In this document: one piece after another, positions 1 to 11,316 of the stretch
Position numbering within the stretch: position 1 is the stretch's first letter
How the letters are laid out: each line of letters opens with the position of its first letter
NCBI GenBank assembly: GCA_002708105.2
Contig: PAOQ02000009.1
Location: forward strand, 15,678-68,193
Direction of reading: 5' to 3'
Origin: a bacterium
Lineage (GTDB): Bacteria > Desulfobacterota_D > UBA1144
Length of the DNA stretch: 52,516 bases
Notes under the pieces: generated by a model
Database searches by the model: none
Told to the model about the DNA's origin: nothing
What the model saw: only the letters and a program-made list of their open reading frames with translations
Position numbers and translations under genes: made by a program

Positions 1-80
1 TCAGTATCATCGGCCTCTGAGGACTTAACTTCCGGGTTCGGAATGGAACCGGGTGTACCCCCTCCAGTGTGGCCACCTAG
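1..80 (-). rRNA. rrf: 5S ribosomal RNA, 5' part (runs off the left edge)
   Basis: Reverse complement reads TAGGTGGCCACACTGGAGGGGGTACACCCGGTTCCATTCCGAACCCGGAAGTTAAG..., the conserved 5S core. Confidence 0.93.
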
Positions 81-132
81 AATCTAAAATGGTATACAAA
101 AAAAAATTGATGTCAATATCAAAATTAAGTTT

Positions 133-1455
133 TTAATCCAAATAACTTAATACAGGTAATTTTCTAAGTTTTTTTAGCTTTTTTAATGCTTTTAGTTCAA
201 TTTGCCTTATTCTTTCTCGGGTTACATTAAACTCTTTACCAATTTCCTCTAAAGTAAAGGCTTGATCCTCATCTATTCCAAATCTTTTCTTAATAACTTC
301 TTTTTCTCTTTCACTAAGAACTTTATGCAAAGAGTCATTAATCATATCTTTCAATTCTTTGCTCTTAAACGAATCATATTGACTAGGTGTACTATCATCA
401 CCTACTGTATCCATTAAAGTTTGAGAGGATTCATCATCATTAATAGGAGAATCCAAAGCTATAGGATCCTTTGTAACCCTAAGAATTTTTTCTACCTTAC
501 TTAGGCTATAACTTGATTCTATTGCTAATTCAGATGTTGTAGGCTCTCGTCCAAGTTTCTGGACAAGCACTCTAGAGGCTGATCCAATTCTATTAATTTG
601 TTCAGTCATGTGGACAGGTATTCTTATTATCCTTGCTTGATCAGCCAGGGCTCTTGTAATAGCTTGTCGAATCCACCATGTCGCATAAGTAGAAAATTTA
701 TACCCTCTTTCATACTCAAACTTTTCTACTGCTCTTATCAATCCAATATTTCCCTCTTGAATCAAATCAAGAAAAGGGAGCCCCTTATTTGTATATCTTC
801 TTGCAATGCTGACAACTAATCTTAGATTCGACTCAACTAATTTTTTTTTCGAAACAACATAATTGAATTTTGCTTTCTTTAATTCATCTAGAAGAACTTT
901 TCCAAAATTTCCATTTTTAAGAAAAGTTACAAGAGATTTTAAAAAATCCGAGGAAAATTCAATTTTTAGCAATTCATCTTTTAGTAACTTCTTATCTTTA
1001 TTCATTAACTTTTTCTTTAATAGTGCATTTTCTATCACTTCAAAGACATTTACAATTCTTCTATTTAAGCTTTCACTTTTTGCATTTGGCGAGTTTAATT
1101 CATCTAAATCATATTCATTTGACTCAGCATTATATGAATCAGGCAAATAGTTTTCAGATAGATACTTTAGAAGATTTAAATCTGAAACCAAGGAATTACA
1201 TATAAAATTTTTGGCTATACTTAATTTTGAAGCAACATCTGTTTCTTCAGACTTTTTTAGTAATGAATGTAATGCAATAGTATTAAGATAACTTTTAACT
1301 GGATCATCCGTGGATTCCAATACTTTAATTGGTGCAGGTATTTCAAATTCCTTTTTTATTTTCTTATCTAACTTAATTTTTGGTAATATTTTATTAACAA
1401 AATGGGGGAGGAAACTTATAGCATTAGGGAGAGAAGTTTTATTAATCATATGCAC
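133..1455 (-). CDS. rpoD: RNA polymerase sigma-70 family primary sigma factor RpoD
   Basis: [70 protein letters not shown]; region 4 [20 protein letters not shown]. Confidence 0.97.
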   Translation of the reverse strand: MHMINKTSLPNAISFLPHFVNKILPKIKLDKKIKKEFEIPAPIKVLESTDDPVKSYLNTIALHSLLKKSEETDVASKLSIAKNFICNSLVSDLNLLKYLSENYLPDSYNAESNEYDLDELNSPNAKSESLNRRIVNVFEVIENALLKKKLMNKDKKLLKDELLKIEFSSDFLKSLVTFLKNGNFGKVLLDELKKAKFNYVVSKKKLVESNLRLVVSIARRYTNKGLPFLDLIQEGNIGLIRAVEKFEYERGYKFSTYATWWIRQAITRALADQARIIRIPVHMTEQINRIGSASRVLVQKLGREPTTSELAIESSYSLSKVEKILRVTKDPIALDSPINDDESSQTLMDTVGDDSTPSQYDSFKSKELKDMINDSLHKVLSEREKEVIKKRFGIDEDQAFTLEEIGKEFNVTRERIRQIELKALKKLKKLRKLPVLSYLD

Positions 1456-1550
1456 CTTCAGTGATTAATATTAACCAATTAATGGGATAATGGCTAAAAG
1501 TAGATAAGAAATTCTTCCAAAAAAGTCAATTTTTGCCTTATTTAATAGGG

Positions 1551-3311
1551 TTATAATAAGGTTTTCTCCTTTTCTATCAGATTTTTTAGTTCGTTGAGTA
1601 AGGACTTCTCTTCATTTTCCAATAGATCAACGTTTTTACTTAATTTTAAATTAATTACACGTTTCAAATCTTTAATAGAATTAAGTTCTATTTTCTTAAT
1701 ACAATCTTCGATCAACTTCTTCCTTAAAATAGATTCCTTTGGAATTTCAAATGGTGTAAATACTAAATCTGATAACATGCTACTAACGCCATCATCAGTA
1801 ATGGCCCCAATCAGAGTTGATGCGTCTGCATTAAGATTAGTATGTAAGATTTCTATAATTTCGTTATGAAAGTCAGTTTTTAAAACTTCTAAACATTTTT
1901 TAATCAATTGTTCATCTCTAGAATCAATAAATTCAATAAAAACTTTAATTATTACATCCTGAGGGCTAAGTATCCTATAACCTAAAACTAAATCTTCAGA
2001 AGAATCATTTTTAATAAATTCTTTATTTATTATGCTCTCAACTTTTACTTTTGAAATAGAAAAGGATGAAGCAAACTTATTAATAAATTCGTCTCTTTGA
2101 ATATAATTTTGTACATACTTTATTTTACCTACAAAGTTATCCACCACCTCATCTATGCTTAATTCTTTTTCTATTAACTTATCCTTTAAATAATCCATAT
2201 ACTCTTCCATTATAAGATTAGACTTCTTAGCCTTTTCAATGAAGTGATCTATTGTGTTAGTTTGAAGATATGAACATGGGTCTTCACCATTATCTAATCG
2301 CAAAGAGAAGACCTCTATTCCAAACTGATATAATGGTTCAATATTCTTAAATGATGAATCAATACCAGCTTTATCAGAATCATAACAAAGTATAACTTTA
2401 TTGGTTATCTTTTTAATTTCATTTGCATGATCTAAAGTTAATGCTGTTCCCATAGTTGCAACTACGTTATATAGACCACGCTTATTCATCATTAAGACAT
2501 CTGTATATCCCTCTACTATAAAAATATATTTTGGTTTTCTTCCGTTTAGCTTATTAAAATTATTTAATCCATATAGAATTTTACGCTTAGAGAAAATTTC
2601 TGATTCCTTTGAATTAATATATTTAGCTTTATCGTCACCAATCGTTCTACCAGCAAAAGCAAGGATATTTCCCTGCCTATTTTTTATAGGAAAAATTATT
2701 CTATTACGAAAAAAATCGTAAAAGTCCTTTTTGTTATCTTTGAGACTAATTAAACCAAGGGACAAAGCTATTTCTTTTAGCTCTTCCTTTTCCCCTATGG
2801 TTGAAGAGATTGTGTTCCAGCTATCGGGTGCAAATCCTAATGAGTTTTCTTGAATATCTTCTTTATCAAAGCCCCTTTCTTGGAGATATTTAATTGGCTT
2901 TGAATTTCTTTCATTATCAAGCAGGAATCTAGAAAAAAATTGAGAAATTTTATTGTTAAAATCATACATCTTTTTATTTAAAGTTTTATCTTTAACTGGT
3001 ACATAAGTATTTCTTGGAATTTTTATATTGAAAAAAATAGATAGTTCTTCTAAAGTTTCAGGATAAGTCAGGTTTTTGAATTCTTTTATAAATTGAATCA
3101 AATTCCCGCCTGCCTTGCAAACAAAGCAATGATACAAGCCCTTATCGTCACTTACTTGCATTGATGGAGTTTTGTCGTCATGAAAAGGACATAAAACTTT
3201 ATATCCACTTCCAGACTTTTTACATTCTGACCAGTTCTTATCTATATATTCTTTTAAGGATGTCTTACTTAGGATGTCGTCTTTGTCTGAGTATTTTTCA
3301 TATGATGACAT
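1551..3311 (-). CDS. dnaG: DNA primase
   Basis: CHC2 zinc finger (CPFHDDKTPSMQVSDDKGLYHCFVCKAGG), TOPRIM (FIVEGYTDVLMM); lies between rpsU and rpoD. Confidence 0.97.
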   Translation of the reverse strand: MSSYEKYSDKDDILSKTSLKEYIDKNWSECKKSGSGYKVLCPFHDDKTPSMQVSDDKGLYHCFVCKAGGNLIQFIKEFKNLTYPETLEELSIFFNIKIPRNTYVPVKDKTLNKKMYDFNNKISQFFSRFLLDNERNSKPIKYLQERGFDKEDIQENSLGFAPDSWNTISSTIGEKEELKEIALSLGLISLKDNKKDFYDFFRNRIIFPIKNRQGNILAFAGRTIGDDKAKYINSKESEIFSKRKILYGLNNFNKLNGRKPKYIFIVEGYTDVLMMNKRGLYNVVATMGTALTLDHANEIKKITNKVILCYDSDKAGIDSSFKNIEPLYQFGIEVFSLRLDNGEDPCSYLQTNTIDHFIEKAKKSNLIMEEYMDYLKDKLIEKELSIDEVVDNFVGKIKYVQNYIQRDEFINKFASSFSISKVKVESIINKEFIKNDSSEDLVLGYRILSPQDVIIKVFIEFIDSRDEQLIKKCLEVLKTDFHNEIIEILHTNLNADASTLIGAITDDGVSSMLSDLVFTPFEIPKESILRKKLIEDCIKKIELNSIKDLKRVINLKLSKNVDLLENEEKSLLNELKNLIEKEKTLL

Positions 3312-3320
3312 TTAATTACA

Positions 3321-3518
3321 TTAATATCTTGGTTTTCTAACTTTTTTATTCATCCTTTTTTTAGCGGCAAAGAGCTTCTTTTTTTTCGTTTCGCTAGGTT
3401 TTTCAAAATACTCTTTTTTCCTAGCATCAGTCAAAATACCACCCTTTTCAACTTGCCTCTTGAATCTTCTTAAAGCATTTTCTAAATTTTCATTACTTCC
3501 AACATATATTCCTGGCAT
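3321..3518 (-). CDS. rpsU: 30S ribosomal protein S21 (likely start at MPGIYVG; the ORF track extends to 3530)
   Basis: MPGIYVGSNENLENALRRFKRQVEKGGILTDARKKEYFEKPSETKKKK; upstream of dnaG. Confidence 0.95.
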   Translation of the reverse strand: MPGIYVGSNENLENALRRFKRQVEKGGILTDARKKEYFEKPSETKKKKLFAAKKRMNKKVRKPRY

Positions 3519-3573
3519 ACAAATCTCCAATAAGTTAAAAAACTTATATTAGTATCAATTTAATGTCAAGAAA

Positions 3574-5541
3574 TTAATTAGATAGTATTTTTAGAGCTTT
3601 TTTTACTATGCTATTTTTATTAATCTTAAAAAATTTATATAGTTCATCTTTTGGAGCACTTGCACCAAATGTTTCAATGGAAACAACATTTGAATAATCA
3701 TCAAAGAAGCTCTTCCATCCCAGAGAAAGTCCTGCCTCAACTGAAATAATCGGCGAATCTCCCAAATATTTCCTTCTTATACTTGCTGGTTGACTAAGGA
3801 ATTTATCTAAACAATTTACAGAAAGAACAGTTACATTTTTTCCTTTTTCTTTTAAAGCTTTGGCAGCAGAATATGCAATTTCAACCTCTGAACCAGACGA
3901 TAAAAGTGTCAAATCACGTATCTTTAAAGATCCATGAATTACCTGTGCTCCAATATTTATTAAATTTCTATCCAATTTATCTGGAAACCCATTAATAAAG
4001 TCTAAATTCTGACGACTCAAAGCAATCAAAGATGGACTCTCGGATGTGATTGCGTCAATCCAGGAATGAAATGTTTCATTAATGTCACAAGGTCTATAAA
4101 TTTTTAAATTTGGTATGGCTCTAAGACTTGCTAGATGCTCAACAGGTTGATGTGTAGGACCATCCTCACCAAGACCAATCGAGTCATGTGTCATTACATA
4201 AATAACTTTTATACCCATCATTGCCGATAATCTAATTGAGGGTCTACAATAATCAGAGAATACCAAAAAAGTCCCCCCATATGGTATAACTCCTTTATGA
4301 AGAGATAAACCATTCATAATTGATGCCATTCCATGCTCTCTAATACCATAATGTATATAATCGCCTGAATAATTTTTTGATGTGATATTGGACATTGATT
4401 TAATTTTAGTATTATTTGATGGAGTTAAATCTGCTGAACCCCCTATCAGTTGTGGAACATGAATTTTTAAAACTTCTAGCACTTTCTCACTAGCCTTTCT
4501 TGTTGAAACTTTCTTAACATCAATATTATTTTTTTTAAAATTTAAGAATAAATCCTCTAAAAACTTTTGAGAAAATTTAGGAGATAAATCTGAATTAAAA
4601 TCTCTTTTTAAATTACTTTTACTCAAATTTGACTCCCATTTTAGTCTTATACTCTTTGATCGAGAACCTGCTTTACGCCATTTCTTTAATATAGAAGGTG
4701 GTATTTTAAAGGGTTCATAGTTCCATTTTAAATTCTTTCTTGTTTGAAGAACTTCTTCCTTTCCTAGCGCAGCTCCATGGCTTTTCTCAGAACCTTCTTT
4801 ATTAGGTGAACCATATCCGATTTTAGTTGAGCAAGCTATCATTGTAGGCTTTTTTGATCTTTGAGCGGTTTCAATCGCTCTCCTTATCTTGTTATGATTG
4901 TGGCCATCAATTTTAACATAATTCCAATTATAAGATTTAATACGTGATTCTGTGTTATCAGAAGTAGAAAGATTTGTTGGACCGTCTATCGATATTTTAT
5001 TATCATCAAAGAAAACTATAAGTTTATTAAGCTTTAAATGCCCAGCAAGACTTAATACTTCATGACTTAGTCCCTCCATTAAACATCCGTCTCCTACAAA
5101 GGCATAAGTAAAATGGCTTACTATTTCATCTCCGTACTTACTATTTTGTATTCTTTCTGCCAATGCCATCCCAACTGCATTTCCAAGTCCTTGAGCTAGA
5201 GGTCCTGTTGTAGTTTCAACACCTATTGTATGTTTGTACTCAGGGTGTCCTGGCGCCTTTGAGCCCAATCTTCTAAAGTTCATTATTTCTTTTAATGATG
5301 GCTCAGGATAACCTAATAAGTATTGCAGAGAATATATCAACATTGAGCCATGCCCATTAGATAAAACAAATCTATCTCGATCCGGCCAACTAGGTTTAGA
5401 TGAATCAAATTTTAAATACTCTTGAAATAATATTGTTGCAACATCGGCCATACCCATTGGCATCCCCGGATGACCAGAGTTAGCCCTTTCGACAGCATCA
5501 ATAGATAGAAATCTTAAAGCATTAGGAATTTTTAAGTCCAT
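3574..5541 (-). CDS. tkt: Transketolase
   Basis: ANSGHPGMPMGMADVA, FVGDGCLMEGLSHE, HDSIGLGEDGPTHQPVEHLASLRAIPN. Confidence 0.97.
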   Translation of the reverse strand: MDLKIPNALRFLSIDAVERANSGHPGMPMGMADVATILFQEYLKFDSSKPSWPDRDRFVLSNGHGSMLIYSLQYLLGYPEPSLKEIMNFRRLGSKAPGHPEYKHTIGVETTTGPLAQGLGNAVGMALAERIQNSKYGDEIVSHFTYAFVGDGCLMEGLSHEVLSLAGHLKLNKLIVFFDDNKISIDGPTNLSTSDNTESRIKSYNWNYVKIDGHNHNKIRRAIETAQRSKKPTMIACSTKIGYGSPNKEGSEKSHGAALGKEEVLQTRKNLKWNYEPFKIPPSILKKWRKAGSRSKSIRLKWESNLSKSNLKRDFNSDLSPKFSQKFLEDLFLNFKKNNIDVKKVSTRKASEKVLEVLKIHVPQLIGGSADLTPSNNTKIKSMSNITSKNYSGDYIHYGIREHGMASIMNGLSLHKGVIPYGGTFLVFSDYCRPSIRLSAMMGIKVIYVMTHDSIGLGEDGPTHQPVEHLASLRAIPNLKIYRPCDINETFHSWIDAITSESPSLIALSRQNLDFINGFPDKLDRNLINIGAQVIHGSLKIRDLTLLSSGSEVEIAYSAAKALKEKGKNVTVLSVNCLDKFLSQPASIRRKYLGDSPIISVEAGLSLGWKSFFDDYSNVVSIETFGASAPKDELYKFFKINKNSIVKKALKILSN

Positions 5542-5642
5542 AATTTAAAATACATTATCTTAATACAAGATGAATTCAAATTTTTTTTATATCTTTTGTT
5601 GAAAAAAATTATTACTGATTTAAAATTCAAATACTTAATAAA

Positions 5643-6917
5643 ATGGCTAGGATAACTTTTTTAAAGGGCAGGCAAATTCTTGACTCCCGTGGTACGCCTA
5701 CTGTAGAAGTAGATATGTCACTCGATAATGGTCAAATATGTCGAGGCTCTGTGCCCTCTGGGGCCTCAACAGGTACTCATGAAGCAGTTGAATTGAGAGA
5801 CGGAAACAATGAATTTAACGGAAAAAGCGTTAATAACGCTGTACAAAATATAAACAAGGTAATTAAAAAAGAATCATTAAATTTAGATTTTAACTCCATA
5901 GAGAACTTTGATAATTTTCTTATTGATTTAGATGGCACAAAAAATAAATCTAACTTGGGCGCAAATGCAATACTTGCTTGTTCAATTACCTTCCTAAAAT
6001 GTATGTCAAAGAATAACAATATGGAAGTTTATGAATATTTAAATAATGACGGAACCTTTACCCTTCCTGCTCCATTAATGAATATAATTAATGGTGGCGC
6101 TCATGCAAATAATGGATTAGACATTCAAGAATTTATGATTGTTCCAGGTGGATTTGATACATTTTCTGATTCTCTTAGAGCAGGAGTTGAAATTTTTCAA
6201 AATTTAAAAGAATTGTTAAATAATGATGGGCATTCAACAGCCGTTGGAGATGAAGGTGGTTTTGCACCAAACTTAAATACTAATGAAGAAGCATTAGTAT
6301 ACATATCAAATGCTGTTGCTAATGCAGGATACGAGCTTGGTAAAGAGATCTTTTTTGCATTGGATGTAGCTGCATCGGAAATTTATGAAAATGGGAAGTA
6401 TAAAATTGATCAAAAATTAGTTTCTGTCGATGAAATATCTAACTACTACAATGAGCTGACAAATAAATTTCCAATCATTTCAATTGAAGATCCACTTGAT
6501 GAGGACGACTGGGAAGGATGGACTAATCTTACAAAAATGATTGGTAATAATGTTCAACTCGTAGGTGATGATCTATTTGTTACTAATAACTCTAGACTAC
6601 AAACCGGTATTGATAAGCAGGCTGCGAATAGCATTCTAGTAAAAATTAATCAGATTGGATCAATTTCAGAGACTATTAAAGCAATTGAGCTTGCAAAGGA
6701 AAATAATTATTCTTATATAATTTCTCACCGTTCTGGAGAAACAGAAGATTCAATTATTGCGGATATAGCCGTTGCAACTAATTCAGGACAAATAAAAACA
6801 GGGTCATGCTCAAGAACAGATCGAACTTCAAAATATAATCAACTACTAAGAATTGAGGATTTCTTGGGTGAAAAAGGTAAATTCTCGAGATTAAACACTT
6901 TTAATAGTAGATTCTAA
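5643..6917 (+). CDS. eno: Enolase
   Basis: ILDSRGTPTVEVD, GDEGGFAP, SIEDPLDEDDW, SHRSGETEDSIIAD, GQIKTGSCSRTDR. Confidence 0.98.
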   Translation: MARITFLKGRQILDSRGTPTVEVDMSLDNGQICRGSVPSGASTGTHEAVELRDGNNEFNGKSVNNAVQNINKVIKKESLNLDFNSIENFDNFLIDLDGTKNKSNLGANAILACSITFLKCMSKNNNMEVYEYLNNDGTFTLPAPLMNIINGGAHANNGLDIQEFMIVPGGFDTFSDSLRAGVEIFQNLKELLNNDGHSTAVGDEGGFAPNLNTNEEALVYISNAVANAGYELGKEIFFALDVAASEIYENGKYKIDQKLVSVDEISNYYNELTNKFPIISIEDPLDEDDWEGWTNLTKMIGNNVQLVGDDLFVTNNSRLQTGIDKQAANSILVKINQIGSISETIKAIELAKENNYSYIISHRSGETEDSIIADIAVATNSGQIKTGSCSRTDRTSKYNQLLRIEDFLGEKGKFSRLNTFNSRF

Positions 6918-6939
6918 TTAGGTATTATAATATCTTCAT

Positions 6940-8358
6940 ATGAGACCAAAAACACTTTTTGATAAAATATGGGAAACCCATATAGTGCACGAGGAAGCTG
7001 GGAAACCAACTCTTCTTTATATTGACCTACATCTAGTTCATGAAGTCACTTCACCACAGGCATTTGAGGGATTAAGAGAAGCAAAAAGAAAAATCCGAAG
7101 AACAGATAAAACATTTGCTACAATGGATCACAATGTTCCTACTATTGATAGAAACAATATAAAAGATCCAATTTCTGCGCAACAAATTGAAACACTTGAA
7201 AAAAACTGTAAGGAATTTGGGATTGAACTCTTTGATTTAGCAAGTCCTTATCAGGGTATAGTTCATGTCATTGGGCCTGAACAAGGATTAACAAAACCTG
7301 GTAGTACTATAGTTTGTGGTGATAGTCATACATCGACCCATGGTGCTTTCGGAGCTCTAGCTTTTGGAATTGGTACTAGTGAAGTTGAGCATGTTATGTC
7401 AACGCAATGCTTATGGCAAAACAAGCCTAAAACATTTGAGGTTCAAGTTAACGGTAAAAGACCCAAAGGAGTTACAGCTAAAGATATAATACTCAGTATT
7501 ATTGGAGAAATTGGAACAGCAGGTGCAACAGGATACGTTATTGAATACACTGGAGAAACTATCAGAAATTTATCCATGGAACAAAGGATGACCATTTGTA
7601 ATATGTCTATTGAAGGTGGAGCCAGAGCTGGGATGATTAGTCCAGATGAAATTACCTTGAATTATCTTAGAGATAAACCACGTATTAAAACCCTAAACAA
7701 TCTTGATTCTTTAATGGATGACTGGATTAAACTAGCGTCGGATGAGGGGGCACTCTTTGATGAAACTTTAAAGCTTGATGCTACTAAAATTGCTCCACAA
7801 GTAAGCTGGGGAACAAGTCCTGGTATGGTGACTGGCATAAATAACAAAGTACCGAATCCAAAAAACTTTGAAGACCCTGTTAAAAGAAAATCGATTGAAG
7901 ATGCTTTAGCTTACATGGGGCTACAAGCTGATACATCTATAGAGGATATAAAAATAGATACTGTATTTATTGGATCTTGTACAAATGGTCGAATTGAAGA
8001 TTTAATAGCCGCAAGCAAAATAATTAAAGGAAACAAGGTATCATCAAAAGTTAAAGCAATAGTAGTCCCAGGATCTCAAGTTGTTAAATATCAAGCTGAA
8101 AAACTTGGAATTGACAAAATATTTAAAGACGCAGGCTTTGAATGGCGTGAATCAGGATGTAGCATGTGCCTAGCAATGAATCCAGACAAATTATCCCCTG
8201 GTGAAAGAGCTGCAAGCACTTCGAATAGAAATTTTGAAGGTAGGCAAGGTAAAGGTGGCAGGACGCATTTGGTTAGTCCAACAATGGCTGCTGCTGCTGC
8301 AATAAATGGAAGATTTACAGATGTGAGATCATTCGATGTAGATTTAGGTGAGTATTAA
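6940..8358 (+). CDS. leuC: 3-isopropylmalate dehydratase large subunit
   Basis: [53 protein letters not shown]. Confidence 0.98.
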   Translation: MRPKTLFDKIWETHIVHEEAGKPTLLYIDLHLVHEVTSPQAFEGLREAKRKIRRTDKTFATMDHNVPTIDRNNIKDPISAQQIETLEKNCKEFGIELFDLASPYQGIVHVIGPEQGLTKPGSTIVCGDSHTSTHGAFGALAFGIGTSEVEHVMSTQCLWQNKPKTFEVQVNGKRPKGVTAKDIILSIIGEIGTAGATGYVIEYTGETIRNLSMEQRMTICNMSIEGGARAGMISPDEITLNYLRDKPRIKTLNNLDSLMDDWIKLASDEGALFDETLKLDATKIAPQVSWGTSPGMVTGINNKVPNPKNFEDPVKRKSIEDALAYMGLQADTSIEDIKIDTVFIGSCTNGRIEDLIAASKIIKGNKVSSKVKAIVVPGSQVVKYQAEKLGIDKIFKDAGFEWRESGCSMCLAMNPDKLSPGERAASTSNRNFEGRQGKGGRTHLVSPTMAAAAAINGRFTDVRSFDVDLGEY

Positions 8359-8361
8359 TTT

Positions 8362-8952
8362 ATGGAAAAATTTCAAACTGTCATTAGTCGTCCTGCTCCA
8401 CTTGATTCTTCAAATGTTGATACAGATCAAATAATTCCTAAACAATTTCTCAAAAGAATTGAAAGAACTGGTTTTGGGCAATTCCTTTTTTTTGATTGGC
8501 GTTTTAATGATGATGGGTCAATAAATGAAAAATTTATTCTGAATGAAAAAAGATTTGAGGATTCAGAAATCCTTCTTTCACAAGAAAATTTTGGTTGCGG
8601 AAGTTCTAGGGAACATGCGCCTTGGGCGTTAAGGGATTATGGATTTAAAGTAATTATTTCAACCTCTTTTGCCGATATATTGTTTAATAATTGCTTTAAG
8701 AATTGTATTCTTCCGATTGTAATTACAGAAGAAAAATTAGATTATTTATTTAAATCCACTTTAGAATTTGAAGATTATCAAGTGAAAGTTGATTTAGAAA
8801 ACCTGATTTTAAGTGATAATAAAAATTTCACTGAAAAGCTAGATATTGATCCATATAGAAGAAAATGTTTATTAGAAGGGTTAGATGATATAGCTCTAAC
8901 GCTAATTCATGAGGATAAAATTACCTTATATGAAAAAGCATCTATAGAGTAA
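8362..8952 (+). CDS. leuD: 3-isopropylmalate dehydratase small subunit
   Basis: NVDTDQIIPKQFLKRIERTGFGQFLFFDWR, ENFGCGSSREHAPWALRDYGF. Confidence 0.97.
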   Translation: MEKFQTVISRPAPLDSSNVDTDQIIPKQFLKRIERTGFGQFLFFDWRFNDDGSINEKFILNEKRFEDSEILLSQENFGCGSSREHAPWALRDYGFKVIISTSFADILFNNCFKNCILPIVITEEKLDYLFKSTLEFEDYQVKVDLENLILSDNKNFTEKLDIDPYRRKCLLEGLDDIALTLIHEDKITLYEKASIE

Positions 8953-9035
8953 ACAGGAAAAAATTTCTAATCTAAATTCTTTAAATCTTAATACCATGTC
9001 GAATATTTAGGATAAAATATTAATATGGTTCTCAA

Positions 9036-10364
9036 ATGGTTAAATTAAAGTTAAAACAAAAATTAAAGCAGATTCAAAAAGGATATTTAAGTCTTGAGTC
9101 CAAACTTTTTATTAAATTAATAAAACTTAATATCGAAGAAATTAATGAGTTATTAGAAAAAGAAATAGTTGAAAACCCATGTTTAGACGAAATCGAAATA
9201 AAAGATCTAGCCTCCAACAAAGCATCAAACGAAAGCATTGATGAGATTAACAATGAAGAAATAGTTCAATACGATGATAATAATATCTCCGCCTATTTAA
9301 TTAAACAAATAAAACATCTTGATTTGCTTGATAAGGATAAAATTATATTAGCTTGTTTTGCTTATTTGTTAGACGATAAAGGGTTCTTGCAGTATACAAA
9401 CAACGAATTAAAAGAAATTCTAAAAACTCAAGAAAAAATAGATATAGATGAAAATGAAATTGAAAAGATAATACTTAGTGCTCAAAATATCTTAGATCCT
9501 CCCGGTATAATGGCCAGGGATGTAAAAGAATCATTAAAAAAACAATTAAAACTTTCAAATAATGAAAATAGTCAAATCTGCACCACTATTATTAATCAAT
9601 TCCTTCATGAGCTAAGCAAAAAGGACTATAAAGTAATTGCCAAATCATTACAAACTTCAATATCAAGGATAAGAAAATGTGTTCAAGATATAACAGAGCT
9701 AAACATGAATCCAGCAAATATTTTCTATAGAAGCCAAAGAAATAATAGAAATCCTGAACCTGAAGCTCATGTTTATAAGCAAAACAATCAATTAGTTGTT
9801 CAAATAAACAAAGGAAGAAAAAAACTACAAATCTCAAACTACTATAAAAATATGCTCAAATCAAAAGTTGGTATAGACAAGGAAGTTAAAGAATATTTAA
9901 AAGAAAAAATTAGTGCTGGAACTTTACTTTTGAAGACAATCAACGAGAGAGAAGATATATACAGAGAGGTAGTGAATATGGTTGTACAAATTCAAAAAGA
10001 CTATATTTTAAAAGGTGATAGATTCCTTAAGCCATTGAAACTTTCAGATATAGCTTCCGAAGTAGGTGTCCATGAATCAACAATTAGCAGAATAACAAGT
10101 AATAAATACATAAGGACACCAAACGGAATAATTAATATGAAATCATTTTTTATAAATAAGCCCAATAAAGAATCTGGCCAATCCTCAATAGCAATTAGAG
10201 ACATTATTTTAGAAATTATAAGTAATGAAAACAAAAACACCCCTTTTTCTGACTTAGAATTAAAAGAAATATTAGAAAAAAGAAGGATAATAATATCAAG
10301 AAGAACTATTGCAAAATACAGAAATATACTTAGAATACCTTCATCTAGCAAAAGAGGAAAATAA
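9036..10364 (+). CDS. rpoN: RNA polymerase sigma-54 factor
   Basis: LKLSDIASEVGVHESTISRITSNKYIRTPNGI; C-terminal RpoN box SRRTIAKYRN. Confidence 0.95.
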   Translation: MVKLKLKQKLKQIQKGYLSLESKLFIKLIKLNIEEINELLEKEIVENPCLDEIEIKDLASNKASNESIDEINNEEIVQYDDNNISAYLIKQIKHLDLLDKDKIILACFAYLLDDKGFLQYTNNELKEILKTQEKIDIDENEIEKIILSAQNILDPPGIMARDVKESLKKQLKLSNNENSQICTTIINQFLHELSKKDYKVIAKSLQTSISRIRKCVQDITELNMNPANIFYRSQRNNRNPEPEAHVYKQNNQLVVQINKGRKKLQISNYYKNMLKSKVGIDKEVKEYLKEKISAGTLLLKTINEREDIYREVVNMVVQIQKDYILKGDRFLKPLKLSDIASEVGVHESTISRITSNKYIRTPNGIINMKSFFINKPNKESGQSSIAIRDIILEIISNENKNTPFSDLELKEILEKRRIIISRRTIAKYRNILRIPSSSKRGK

Positions 10365-10819
10365 TGGAATTAAGTTCGCTACTAAACTCTAACCAAATCT
10401 TTCTTCAACTTAAATCAGCAGAGAAGGAACAGTTTCTTGAAAATTTTATATCTATGCTTTCAACTCAAGAAAAAACATTAAATCAATCCATTATAAAAGA
10501 TTTAATAATTAAGCGTGAGAATTTATGTAGTACTGCCCTTGATAATCATGTAGCAATACCACATGCAAAAATTCCTGGAATTGATAAAACCTATATAAGT
10601 CTTGCAACCTGTCCTGAAGGGATAGAGTTTGGTTCTATCGACGGAAAAAAGACAAAAATATTAATACTAATTCTACATCCTGAAGAAATCGGTAATCGAC
10701 ATTTAGAAATACTGAAGTCTGTTTCTGTTTTATTTACTAAAGAAAATGTAATAAATGAAATTCTAAACTTCGATAATTCGCAAAAATTAATTGAATATAT
10801 AAAACATAATGAACAATAA
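10364..10819 (+). CDS. ptsN: PTS IIA-like nitrogen regulatory protein
   Basis: STALDNHVAIPHAKIPG active-site His context; directly downstream of rpoN. Confidence 0.92.
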   Translation: MELSSLLNSNQIFLQLKSAEKEQFLENFISMLSTQEKTLNQSIIKDLIIKRENLCSTALDNHVAIPHAKIPGIDKTYISLATCPEGIEFGSIDGKKTKILILILHPEEIGNRHLEILKSVSVLFTKENVINEILNFDNSQKLIEYIKHNEQ

Positions 10820-11279
10820 GCCTATAAGTAAGCATGGGGTCTTAATAAACCTCTTAAATAAAGGGGTACTAATAATAGGTAGAAGTGGTTTAGGAAAAAG
10901 TGAGTGTGCGGTCGAACTTTTATATAAAGGTGCTTTCCTTGTAGCAGACGATGTAGTATTAATTCAAAATATTGAAAATAAGCTTATTGGTGAGTCTCCC
11001 GAAACAATAAGGAATTTAATAGAAATCCGTGGAATTGGAATTATCAATGTAAAAGATATATTTGGGGAAGAATCTATTATAAAAAGAAGTAGTATAGATC
11101 TTATGATTGAACTAGTAGATTTTGATAAAGATTATAGCTACGAAAGACTAGGATATGATAAAAGCTATATTGAAATTCTTAATTGTAAAATACCTCATAT
11201 GAAGATACCAGTAAGTCCAGGAAGGAATTTATCGACTTTGATATCAATTGCGGTAAAGAAGACAATTTTAGAAAGTTAA
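10809..11279 (+). CDS. hprK: HPr kinase/phosphorylase, short form (C-terminal kinase domain only)
   Basis: Walker A GRSGLGKSECAVELL; signature EIRGIGIINVKDIFG; 156 aa. Confidence 0.92.
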   Translation: MNNKPISKHGVLINLLNKGVLIIGRSGLGKSECAVELLYKGAFLVADDVVLIQNIENKLIGESPETIRNLIEIRGIGIINVKDIFGEESIIKRSSIDLMIELVDFDKDYSYERLGYDKSYIEILNCKIPHMKIPVSPGRNLSTLISIAVKKTILES

Positions 11280-11316
11280 TTTTGTAATAAATAATAATTA
11301 TATTAAAATTAATAAA

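Noticed and set aside
598-1205. Plus-strand ORFs inside rpoD (598-819, 863-1150, 1023-1205)
   Set aside because: Antisense to a conserved gene, low-complexity Ser/Phe-rich translations typical of AT-rich shadow ORFs.
9592-10351. Minus-strand ORFs inside rpoN (9592-9837, 10001-10351)
   Set aside because: Shadow ORFs; hydrophobic translation arises from the antisense of Lys/Glu/Asn-rich coding sequence.
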